Shown one piece after another: positions 34,378 through 45,000 of a stretch of DNA of 64,000 nucleotides. Source of the stretch: Silene latifolia (taxonomy: Eukaryota; Streptophyta; Magnoliopsida; Caryophyllales; Caryophyllaceae). Within the stretch, counting starts at the first letter, position 1. Each line of letters starts with the position of its first letter. A program made the position numbers and the translations under genes. The stretch covers positions 10,246,001 to 10,310,000 of the forward strand of contig NC_133526.1 of the NCBI RefSeq assembly GCF_048544455.1, written 5' to 3'. The notes under the pieces are model-generated. The model was given only the letters and a program-made list of their open reading frames with translations, was not told the origin of the DNA and did no database searches.

Positions 34378-34800
34378 GCTTGAGAGAGACGGTCTTCACT
34401 ATGTTAGGAAAAAACTACTCTTACCCTTTTATGTGTTTTTCATGACTTTTTTTTTAATGTTGATTGTTGCTTGAATTGAATCTTAACCTTATACATATTT
34501 CTATAATAAGTGTATCTAATTTACCTTTCAGTAGGTCTCCCTTGCGACGGGTCGGATATTGCGACGGGTAATATGTGAGTGGAAATGGGTAGAGGGGACA
34601 AGGTGGGTACCCACCCCATGTGGTTTGTCTCTCACCCTTATGGGTTTTTTGTGAGACGATATGGTATCCGTCGCAAGTTTGCGACGGATACCCTCCGTCA
34701 TAAGGGAGATTTTGTGTTTACCTTTAGGCCTCATTCAAATCTATTATATTACTCGTGGTACCATTTTTACTTTAAATTGTAAAACAATCGCACAATAAAG
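34378..34800. mobile_element. GAGAGACGGTCT-type element, host of a nested MITE
   Basis: Starts CTTGAGAGAGACGGTCTTCAC and is collinear with 38836-39084 (shared TTACCCTTTT, ACATATTT, GGTACCATTTT and AATTGTAAAACAATC-like blocks). Its right terminus is degraded near 34800. The MULE-type MITE 34529-34716 is inserted within it. Confidence 0.55.
34529..34716. mobile_element. MULE-type MITE, CCGTCGCAA variant
   Basis: 188 bp, starts CAGTAGGTCTCCCTTGCGAC, ends AAGGGAGATTTTGTG and is flanked by an exact 9-bp duplication TTTACCTTT (34520-34528, 34717-34725). The internal palindrome is GGTATCCGTC-GCAAGTTTGC-GACGGATACC. Same family as 13824-14010 and 58072-58268. Confidence 0.92.
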
Positions 34801-35258
34801 TTTTTCAAACCATTTACTCATTTGTCATAATATGATATTTCGATTCGCAAATTAGCAGCAACATTATTTATTTTTTAATACTCCTTGAAAAATAGATATC
34901 AAACTTTGTACTTATCAATAATTTGTGAATATCGTCTTATTTAAATTTTGATTAATATACTTTTATATAATGACAAATGAATGTGAATAATATAATAATA
35001 AATTATCAATAGAAGGTGAAGTGTATTGTGAGGGAAATAACTTTAAAATTAGTAGGAGAAATACTTATGACATTTGAAAAATAAACTTCGTATTATGTAT
35101 AATTAAATATGACATTAGCAATAACAAAAGACGTAGGGGCATATTTCAGCGCTCATTTTACTCTTTACATGAGTAAATTCCATGTAGTACGTATTATGCA
35201 TGCACATTTGTCACAACCCAGTTCGGCATAGGGCCTTTTAGCCGAGAAAAAGGATTAC

Positions 35259-35472
35259 GCATCTGAGGTAATACCTCAGACCTTGTAGTTTTTGAGCATA
35301 TTCACATTTTTTCTGAGCATATTACCATTTATAAATATAGTTTTTGAGCAATATTATATTTTTTTAGTGTAATATTTTAGTAAATGTGCTCAAAAACTTT
35401 ATACAAAAGCAGAACTCAAAAACTTTAAAATAAAACTCAGAAAATAAGCAATAAGAGGTACTACCTCAGATA
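35259..35472. repeat. Foldback element with ATCTGAGGTARTACCTC ends
   Basis: ATCTGAGGTAATACCTCAGA on the left and GAGGTACTACCTCAGAT on the right are inverted repeats around a body containing TTTTTGAGCA/TGCTCAAAAA inverted words. Target duplication not resolved. Confidence 0.6.
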
Positions 35473-35689
35473 TATAGTCTATGAACTGCCTTTTAGCCTC
35501 ATAATACCTCATTTTTTTAATTAGAAGTTGTTATAAAATTGGATATTATAAATATATCAAAGGTTTTTTTTTCCTTCTAATTTAATAAAAAGTCAACAAA
35601 TACTAATGAATAATTTTTTAATATTAATAAATTATAGATAATTAATTTATTTTCTGTTTCTAATAATAAAATTATAAAATAATTAATTG

Positions 35690-36060
35690 ATTCTCATTTC
35701 TAATAGGGAAATCATATTCCTAATTATAATAGAAAAGTTTGAAATAATTATTATCTCCTAATTTTAATAGTATAATTAGGAAAAAAAAGCTTTAATAAAT
35801 TGTTAATTTATTTCCTATTTCTAATAGGAAAATTCTAATAGGAAAATTATATTCCTAATTATAATAGAAAATTGTAAATAATTAATTATATCCTAATTCT
35901 AATGCTGATATTATAATTAGAAAAAAAAAGCTTCCTATTTCTAATAGGAAAATTCTAATAGGAAAATTATATTCCTAATTATAATAGAAAAATTGTAAAT
36001 AATTAATTATCTCCTAATTCTAATGCTAATAGTATAATTAGAAAAAAAAGTCTCCTTTAG
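35690..36060. repeat. Tandem repeat, about 120-bp period, three units
   Basis: Units start near 35695, 35814 and 35934 with CCTATTTCTAATAGGAAAA-like sequence and end in a run of A before the next unit. The units are rich in short inverted repeats (TCCTAATTATAATAG / CTAATTATAATTAGG words). Confidence 0.85.
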
Positions 36061-36084
36061 TTATATAGATTGATTGATTCATAA

Positions 36085-36685
36085 TACACCTTTAATATAC
36101 TTCTCCATTCCCCAATGCAAACAAAAAGGTTGCAGTCAATCAGTAACAAAAATCGATTAAGTACGCCAATTCAATTCTTTCTTTTTAGCCAGCAATTTTT
36201 ACCGTAAACAAACATTTTCCTATGCCTTCAATTTTTGACGTATTTTTTCATTATGGGTAAGACTATGTACATCCAATCCTAATCCCCACCACTAGCATGT
36301 TACAAGATACTCGTGTAGTGCGGACATAAAACCTTTAATATACTTCTCCAATCCCCAATGCAAACAAAAGGTTGCAATCAATCAGTAACAAAAATCGATT
36401 GAATATGGCAATCCAATTCTTTTTCCTTTTAGCCAACAATTTTTACCGTAAACAAACATTTTCCTATGGCTTCAAACCAAAGTTTGAACTTCCCGTCAAC
36501 CAGAAACATATTGCTTAGATCAATTGTTAAAACTGTAAGCACCCCTAGAATTTTAAATTTCTCAACAATAAGGTGTAGAACATAACATAAGGTTGCAGTC
36601 AATCAGTGAAATATCGTTGTACGCTAAAATATAGCTATTATTCTCATCATCAAATAAGGTGTAGAACATAACATAAGGTCGTAAA
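36085..36685. repeat. Dispersed repeat shared with the OSCA 5'-UTR intron
   Basis: 36242-36685 matches 49552-49975 in order and orientation (shared TTTTTCATTATGGGT, CACCACTAGCATGTTACAAG, TTCAAAGTTTGAACTTCCCG-like and TCTCATCATCAAATAAGGTG blocks). A partial extra copy of its first part lies at 36085-36240. It has no visible terminal structure. Confidence 0.8.
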
Positions 36686-37867
36686 TAGTATTTAAACTAA
36701 AAAAATGAAAAAATAAATAATAAAAAAATAAAATAAACCAAAATATAAACGGATAAACCTAAACAGAAAAATAAAATGAATACAAAATAGTAAAAAGAAA
36801 AAAAAAACCTGGAATTGAAACAATAAAAAAACGTAATTGTTAAATCCCGCACATGAATTTACTACATCCTACACAATTTGCCCTATTATTCCTAAACTAC
36901 CCTTCATCTTAAAGAAATTTAAAAAAGCTTTTGCCCTCTTTCTGTCTCAAAACCTAATCCGTACGACCATACTGTCATACATGATCAATTTGTCAATACT
37001 CAACAATTATGGATTTTAATTCGCACGTACGTATCATATGTAATTTCTCCGTTTTATCAACAATTTTATTAATAAACGTTGTCTTTTAATCGACTGAATT
37101 GATTTTTTTAGAAAGGGTTTTTACAATTAGATTTAGCATCAGTTTCATTACGATTATGCACGATGAACACCAAAATCATCTTTAGTGAATGATTCATATG
37201 TTTGCACCTCCTTCTAGTTTCTCGGTTATGCTCATATACAAGAAATGCAAACATGCCAAGGTCTGATAAGTGCAATTGATTTTGGTAGAACTAGGGTATT
37301 TTGAAATTAGCAATACAAACGTACGATTGATTTTTGTTCCAAAAATGGAATTTAATTTGCGTCAGAAATGAATAATATAATTTAATGAACTTCTACATCG
37401 TTCCTAATTGAGTCGAGTTGGACAACGTCGAGGCAGATGGGTCAGAGCATATTTGGGATGGTGTTTTTTTTTCTTCGTTTTCTTTCTGAGATTCATGTTC
37501 TCTCAATTTGGGTGTAAAAAGTGAGAGGGGTAGAATGGGAATAAGATGGATAAATGTGTTGGAAAGAGTAAAATCATGTGTTGGATTTAGCATAACCCTA
37601 AAAAAAATAGACAAAAAGTAGTTATATAGTACGCCGAAGGTAGTACGTACCGAACGCCATATGCAAGCAAAGCCGAATCTAATCCAGTGCAGCAAATGCG
37701 ATCACACGGTCACACTGGGCTCCAAAAACATAAGGGACCCGTAAAAATCATTATCTATACACATTTCGTCACAATATATTTATGTTATGTAACACAATTT
37801 ATTAAAATTTTACCACAGTTATTAATATTTTGTCTCAATTATTGCTATGTTAATTAGTGTTACGCCA
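36686..37867. other. Intergenic AT-rich stretch
   Basis: No gene. AT-rich with A/T runs (36700-36830). ACGTACGTA-type strings near 37023 and isolated open frames do not look like proteins. Confidence 0.4.
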
Positions 37868-37888
37868 CGATTATTGCAGTTAATGTAT

Positions 37889-39728
37889 TGATAGGTTTAT
37901 CGCGTACCTATGCAAAGATAATTTCCCTAGACACAAATTAATGTAGTAATAGGGGTCGAACACAAGGAAACGGGAATATAATTACGTCGTGAATTGCTAT
38001 GGGTGGATTTTTATCAAGGTCGATTACGATTTGGGTTTGGTTTGTTTGATTGATGATTAATAAAAATGCAATGTAAATAATATGATAAAAGATAGTCTAA
38101 AGGGTTCGGGTCACTCATGCAAGGGTAAACATATGAACATGATAAACTTGATACTAATAATCTTGTCAATTGCTTAGGCTTAAAGATACCCACCTTACGG
38201 CATTAGTATCAACCATAGACCGGGTCCTAGAAAAACTCTCGTCCATGACTAGGTCGTCCTACCACACATGCTTAGTCTAATTCAATTCCGTGCCTCTCGA
38301 CTTTAGAACGAATGAACAAATTTAATCTACGACTACGGCCGATAATCAAAGATTTAAGCGTGACAAAGCAAACATGTGATGGAAACAATTGATCAAAATT
38401 ATTATGAACTTTATTTAATCATATTATATGTTTGATTTTGCATGGCTCCCCTAGCCTTTAGACTAGGAGATTTAGCTACTCATACTAGGATGTAAAATGT
38501 AAACTAAATTATGAGAAATGTTAAACATGATTATTTGATTTATGTAAACTAGATGATATAACATGTGAAAGGATTAAAGCTAATGTAGAATGAAATGCTT
38601 AATTAAAATAACTATGTCGTAACTAAATTAACAATGTAAATTAAAAACTCGTAATAAGAAATACCTTATAAATGAGGACTTGTATGGAAGAACAAATAAC
38701 AAATAACCAAAAGCTTGAATATCAAATGCTTGAGAATATCTTGAAGTACAAAGTATTGAAAGATTAACTAAGGAATGCTTAACAACTTATAAATTAAAAT
38801 GAAAACTAATGAGAGAAAACTTATCACTAAAACTTGGGAGAGACGGTCTCTCACTAAGTTATTGAGAGACCAATCTTTCGTATCCTTTTATTTGTATTTC
38901 GTACCCTTTTTATTGTTGATCGTGACATAGTAATTTCGTACATATTTACATAATAAATTTACCCATTTTATCATTAATCATGATTTGTACTTATTTTATT
39001 ACCTTTAGTACCACCTTTTCTTAAAATTGTACAATGGTCTCTCAATAAAGCTTATCAAGAGACCGTCTCTCAGGAGACCTACTCAAAACTTATAATGCTT
39101 GAGGCTTATTGTAGTAAACTTGGACGTAAAATGAGATGCCTAAAACCTATGAATACCTCTCTTATTTATAGGAGAGGAGAAGAAAACGTAAGATACCAAA
39201 GGGCATGCAACCCCGATCGGGGCCGCCAACCCCGATCGGGGCCGTGTGTTCCTCGGTATTTTGCCTTAATTCCTCTCTTAATTCCTTGGAGAATCCTATG
39301 TGGGTGATTAAATGTGCGATTAATCACCCGGTTAATGCTTGCATTTGGCATCTTAAGATCTTTTGGAATCCCATGCTTTCCCCTTGACTTTGGACTTGTA
39401 ATTTGGGCTTGACTTGGATGTTTGATCTCATTTGTATTTTGCTAATTGATCCAACAAATTCTCATGCAAAAATTCATGCAACTTCAGGCACAAAGTCCAT
39501 GCAACATCCAATCCTTAGTCCATTTGGTCTTCTTTCCTCTTAGCTTGCAATTTCTAGTACTTTGTAGTTATTTTAGCTCCAAAAAGCTTATTCCCTACAA
39601 AATATGTCAAAGTATCCAAAACAACTAGAAATGCAAATATTAGCTATAAAACACTTAAGATAAGTGTCAAAGACAAGTAAAATCAAGCTAATATAGGGGG
39701 TTAAAATGTATAAAATATGCACTTATCA
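37889..39728 (+). mobile_element. Solo LTR (TGATA...CA family), 1840 bp
   Basis: Starts TGATAGGT, ends CACTTATCA and is flanked by an exact 5-bp duplication TGTAT (37884-37888, 39729-39733). Shares the GGGTCGAACACAAGG motif with 4180 and 18472. Contains two CCCCGATCGGGG palindromes (39211-39222, 39230-39241) and a nested MITE (38836-39084). The uninterrupted site is visible at 50434 in the sister MITE. No coding region. Confidence 0.88.
38836..39084. mobile_element. MITE with GAGAGACGGTCTC subterminal repeats inside the solo LTR
   Basis: Left part GGGAGAGACGGTCTCTCAC and right part GAGACCGTCTCTCAGGAGAC form imperfect inverted ends of about 45 bp; AAAACTT flanks both sides. Related to the degraded element at 34378-34800. 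Confidence 0.75.
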
Positions 39729-40018
39729 TGTATTATACAACCGGTTGTATATACAACTTATTCAGTGTTGTAGAGCTTTGTTACAAAGTTGCCGAGCTCT
39801 CTATTAACAAAATTATCGAGCTATGATACAAAGTTGTTGAGCTTAACAGAATAATTATTAAGCTCAATAACTTCGTAAAATACCTCAATAACTTCGTAAA
39901 ATAGCTCAATAACTTGTAAAATAACTCAACAACTTTGTGTGAGAGCTCGATAACTATGACGCAGTTGTACATAGGTATTATACAACCAGTTGTAGGATAG
40001 TATTTGTGACGATTATTG

Positions 40019-40538
40019 TTATTGTTGTTGATGTCTTTTTTTTTCATTTTTTTTTTCTTTTTTAGTAAACAGTTACTAGCGTGAAATGCTGCCAAAAAAA
40101 AAGAGAAGGATTTCAGAAAGAGACTGTCTTTGAGATTAGGATGTCTTAATTAGGGAACTAATAAAATAATAAAATAGCATACGAAGTATTTTATATGGTT
40201 CTTATAATGTTATTCAAGTATTAATAAAACAAGCCCCTTTTTCTTTACGTTCTAGCTTCGTCTTAGTCAATAGTCACCACCATGCAACTTAATTTGATTT
40301 CTTTAGAGGTATCCTGTTGTAAGGTCTAGATACGCGTGTATTTTGATTCAGTAACGATTTTATTTTAGCACCATAACCGAGAATCACACGACTAACTGAA
40401 ACGAAATTTAATACGCACATCGATCTAGTCAAGTTGTAATGTAAAAACACTGACATCTAATATCTAGAACTATACATTTTCTTTGATATTGTCGTATGTT
40501 TTTTAATTAATTTTTTCGTCTTTCCAAACGAACATATT
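40019..40538. other. Intergenic stretch
   Basis: No gene or bounded repeat was recognised. Confidence 0.35.
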
Positions 40539-40548
40539 CAAAATGAAC

Positions 40549-41567
40549 GAGTTAACCAGAAGACAAGGACTTAAACTTTCCTATTTTTTCCGGTTAAGGG
40601 ACTGTACTTCAAAATTTTCCAGTTAAGGAACTCTCATCCAACTTCCGTTAAATTTGCCGTTAAAACTAATTGCAGCAAAATAAAATAATAGGCTTATTTT
40701 TTCTCTTTCGCATCTATACTTTGAGAACTATGGAATAAGCATAGCAAGCTATATCTCTATGATTTGAAGTTATCTAAACTATTCTATCACCACTATTGTC
40801 TAAACAAAGTGATTGTGATGTCGAAGTAGACGATGATTTTCAAATTTTGGATTGAAATTTAAAACCTGCAAATTCTGGTATAAAGGTACGGTTTGTTCGC
40901 ATACCATGTGTTCGATGAATAGCATAATTTATTTGAAGCAGCAAATTCTTTTTGAGATCATAATAAACGATGAACCGCAAGTTAGTATACCTTAAGTTAT
41001 AGAGCAAAAAGGTGGTTGTAAGTCCTCAGAAGAGATCCGAATTCTAGGCCAGTGTTTTGCTTCCGAAAAGTTATTTTTCAAGTGAGAGGGAAATATTGAG
41101 TATGATGGATAGTGAGAGGGTGTTATAGTACATGAATATATTAGCTATAACAGGGGGCAAACGTATAGAAATTTCAGAAACTTTTGTGAATTCCGTCATC
41201 GGGTTTTTATGCAAATTTGGCCAAGATGATCAGCAAGAATGGCGTATTGTACATGAATATCTGAGCCCATTTGTGCTTCATAAATCACTGAGTTTGCTAT
41301 ATAGTTGATATACTTACTTGATAGTAAAGGAGAGAATAAGATGTAGAGAGATGATCAGCAAGAATGGCGTATTTTGATTTTACAAACCTAACAAATCTGA
41401 TCAAATAGTTTAATACTGCATATTCCAGGTTTTTTCCCCCTTAATGTTCAATGCTAACAGAGAAGGTAACAGTGTTAGGTTAGAGTTCCTTAACTGTAAA
41501 GTTTAAAAGTTGAGGTCCTTATCTGGAAAAAAATCGATAGTATAGGTCCTTCTCTTTGGGTTAACTC
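40549..41567. mobile_element. Long-TIR element (about 1.0 kb, MULE-like)
   Basis: Starts GAGTTAACCAGAAGACAAGG and ends CCTTCTCTTTGGGTTAACTC. The inverted arms extend about 110 bp with mismatches (GTTAAGGGACT...CAGTTAAGGAACTCTCA against its inverse near 41470-41550). A direct repeat CAAAATGAAC flanks it (40539-40548, 41568-41577), 9-10 bp, fitting a Mutator-like element. The roughly 0.8-kb interior has no convincing open frame; it could hold a captured host fragment that I do not recognise. Confidence 0.82.
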
Positions 41568-41577
41568 CAAAATGAAC

Positions 41578-42050
41578 TGTATCTCAATAAGATGTATCCA
41601 ATGACGTTTTAATGACATAGCATCAAGCCACCCAGCAACCAATTTTTTTTTCACAAAAACACTAAAATAAACTCTTCAACAATAAAAAGAACTTCTTAAT
41701 AACAGCACGCACAAATGTGACGGATATGCCATTCTTCAATGAGAATTTATAAATATAGCAAATTGCTAATGAAGCCTGTTTACCAATGTGTCTTACAAAG
41801 AAAATGAGTGGAAAATACCAAAATCCGCCGTAAGAAAAACACCATTGATTTCAGTAAATCAAGAAACAAGGATAAAGAAAAACGAAGAAGTATGAAATCA
41901 GGTCCCTAATATTATGAACAAAAATTTGCCTTCGTTAAAATACTCCTTACAAAGGATAAAAAGGGCAAAAAAATAATTGGGACAAGAGTAAATATTATGA
42001 ACAAAAATTTGCCTCCAAACTAGAGATTGTTTACTAATGTTATTTACAGA
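41578..42050. other. Downstream flank / 3' UTR of the OSCA gene
   Basis: Non-coding. The minus-strand transcript of the OSCA gene must end in here; no unambiguous polyadenylation signal was chosen. Confidence 0.4.
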
Positions 42051-45000
42051 CTATACACTAACTTCAGAACTAGCAAGGGAAGTTACTTTGCTACTTCTTT
42101 GAGACCGCTTTGTTGCAACGAGGGGAAGACCTTCCTCCTCGTCACTTGGTGGTCGCACGTATATTTGGCCTCCTTTGAAAACTGGATGAAGATAAGCATC
42201 ACATAGATATGATCTTATGTTTAAAGTCGGGTCAGTTGCCCTTTCCAAGGTATCCTTTTTCATGGCTTCCTGTAACAAGAGAACACTTGCCGGTTAAACA
42301 ACTCGGTATTTACCAGTTACCACAATGGAGTATAATATTATCGGGTTATTTTGATTAACCTAACAAACATGTCTTTTAGTCGGATACAGGCCAGATCATT
42401 TCGGTTTGATGTTCTGGGTGCTATTACCGAGTCATATAGAGATAAGGGTCCATTCGAGTTAGCAAAATGCCGCCGTACTAAGATCGGATCAGGCCAGTTC
42501 CGGTTTCAGATATGGGCTTGTATATTTGGTTACGAGCCTAACAAATACCTAATTTCCATGAGCTAATGAAGTTGGATTATATTATGCTTAAACAGCAAAG
42601 AAAATAGAGATGAGAAAGACTAACCTCTAAGGGGAACCTGGTAAAAGCTGATTGAAAGCGACCTTTACAGACTATATGGAACCAGATCGTCAATACTGGG
42701 AGGGCAACCAGCAAGGGTGTAGAAGTCTTTACATCTTTTGTACTCAGCAATCCCAGCAATAAAAGGTGTGATATTACAAGACCGATAATTATGCGTTGAT
42801 GTACATCTGGCCAGAAGGCAGCTCCACTTTCATATTTTCGGTCGTAGACATTGATAATCTAGGGAGAACAAAGCATAGAGTACCCGACCCGTTAATAAAA
42901 TATTGAACAGTGCCTGGAATCATTTAAAAGAAACAATATTTGAGAAGATTGTACCTGATGACGAAAAACCAAGTAAGCAAACGCAAAGAAGACAATGATG
43001 AAAGGAAGAAGTATCGGTGTGATAACACAATAGACAAGTCCAAGTAGAAAGTAAAGTTGAATCCGAGGCTCGTATGTAGGGAAGTCCAGGAAACCAGGAT
43101 CCATTGCTTCATCCCGGTCTTGCTCAGTTTTAACCAATACAGTATTCTTAATATGGAACAATATTAGAGGAACTAATCTGAGGACTTCAGCGGCAACACT
43201 AGCCCAACCATCAACCATAACATAAGTAATGAAGAAAGTAGCTTTCATTGGTATTGACACCCCAATGGTTCTAGGAATTCTGCAGGGATACACAACATGA
43301 TGATTATAATTCGCAGGACATCAGAACATCAGAAAAACGTGTTTCTCAATTTAAATTACTCCCTCCGTCCCGGTCAATTGTTGTCCTTTGGTTTTGGCAC
43401 AAAGACCAAGGAAAGAGGAGGGGGCAATTACTAAATGACAAGTGGACCAAATTGAGTGTGAGTGATCAAATTGCTCATCAAGTTCATTCTCAAAATAGAA
43501 AGGACAATAATTGACTGAGACGCCCCAAAATGGAAAATGACAGAGGGAGTATACATAAAAATTACTCGGCATATATCGTTAAGAACGTGAATATTTTAAA
43601 TTCTGCTTAATAATCTATATATGAGACACTATTAACAGCATATTGCATTTTTGCATATGGAAGTGGCGTATTCGTATAGACTTGGCAATGCGTTTGAGGC
43701 GGAAAAAAATAGCATTGTTAATACATCATAATTATCAGCGTGATATCATAGGGACTTGAAAAGAGTTTTTGGCCAATAAAAAAATCATAGAGAAGTAGAA
43801 AACATATAGTTGAGTTTTCATCTAAATCATTATCCTCAATTCCTCATTGTGACTTGCTTTACAAAATCATCAGTAACCCACACAACAAATAACGCCCTGC
43901 AAGATTCCATAGGTAGTGTTATAAGATGAAACGATACTTACTCAGTTGGGGACTGATTTAAAAACTTATGGAGCTGCTGAAAAGCTGTTCCAGCAATAAT
44001 GCTTCCAAGAAACACATTCACTAGAATAAACAAATGATATTTTGATGCAGATCTTCTCTCCAAATATGAGAATGAGGTGAAACCTTCTATCTTAGACATT
44101 AGCATGATAACCATCGGGATGAGGAGAAGAAATATCTTCAATATAATTCCAGGCACATATCCTTGTATGAAAGACTTCACGGAATCCCTGAGACATGTCC
44201 ATTTCAATATTAGTTTGGAGCCTTTGTGACTTTACAAACAACAATAGAACGTGGCTGATTCATATGAGTACACTCTGTAAATACTTGCGACAGTAAATTT
44301 GAACACTAACTGAGTAGCACTGACAAAACTACGAGCATAATAATAAAAGAACAAAAAAATGATACGAGAAAAAAGAAAAAAAGAAAAAGGTAAGAGTATA
44401 TCAGTTTGGCCTTTTGTTTATGAATTCTTAGATAGAAGGTGGGAAACTCAATACTTCATCTATCTATAAATAAACTTTAGAGTTTGTTTAACACAACCTA
44501 AGGAACAAACTAAGATGTAGATAGAAATGCAAATTGGTAAATGTATGTATGGTCGTAAACCATAATAGTCTACATAGCATAATGATTAAATCAGTAGATA
44601 ATATCATCAAACTTAGTTCGGTTTTTCTAAAATGTGCCCTAAGGGCACATGTTAAAGAGTACTTAAATGAAAAGTTTAATGATAAATATCATGGAAAATT
44701 TAAAATAATTAGGGCACATTTTAGAAACACCGAAATTAGTAAAATTGAAACGGAGTAGGAGGAAAAAGGGAGCTGGACTTCTTACATACTCTCAAAAAAT
44801 ATAAAAGTGACCACCACTAATAGGGAATTCTATTATGATGATGCTAAATAACTTGAATTCTAATGAACAGAATTCAAAAAAATTGGGACAAAACTCATGT
44901 TGAAAAACATAAACAACAATTACAGATGACTTGCCTTTCAATTACTTTCTTCAGAAATGGGAAAACCTTCTCAATCCCATCGATGTTGGCCACTGATTGC

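Larger units (their letters stand above)
30361..36069 (-). mobile_element. Probable Helitron (minus), 5.7 kb, non-autonomous
   Basis: The 3' end is clear: on the minus strand CCGTGCAACGCACGG forms a hairpin followed ten bases later by CTAG, then T. The best 5' partner is TCTATATAACTAAAGGAGAC at 36069, preceded by A. Between them is no Rep/helicase gene, but there is an approximately 0.6-kb duplication (30528-31690), a 120-bp tandem repeat (35690-36060), a C/T-rich region at 32100-32960 and several MITEs. The 3' end is confident; the pairing with this 5' end is tentative. Confidence 0.5.
37877..40009. mobile_element. MULE-type MITE with TATACAACCGGTTGTATA motif, split by solo LTR
   Basis: Starts CAGTTAATGTAT, ends GGATAGTATTTGTGA and is flanked by a 9-bp duplication CGATTATTG (37868-37876, 40010-40018). 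After the solo LTR and its extra 5-bp copy are discounted it is about 0.29 kb. The sister copy at 50428-50692 has its own different 9-bp duplication, so the two are independent insertions. Confidence 0.88.
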
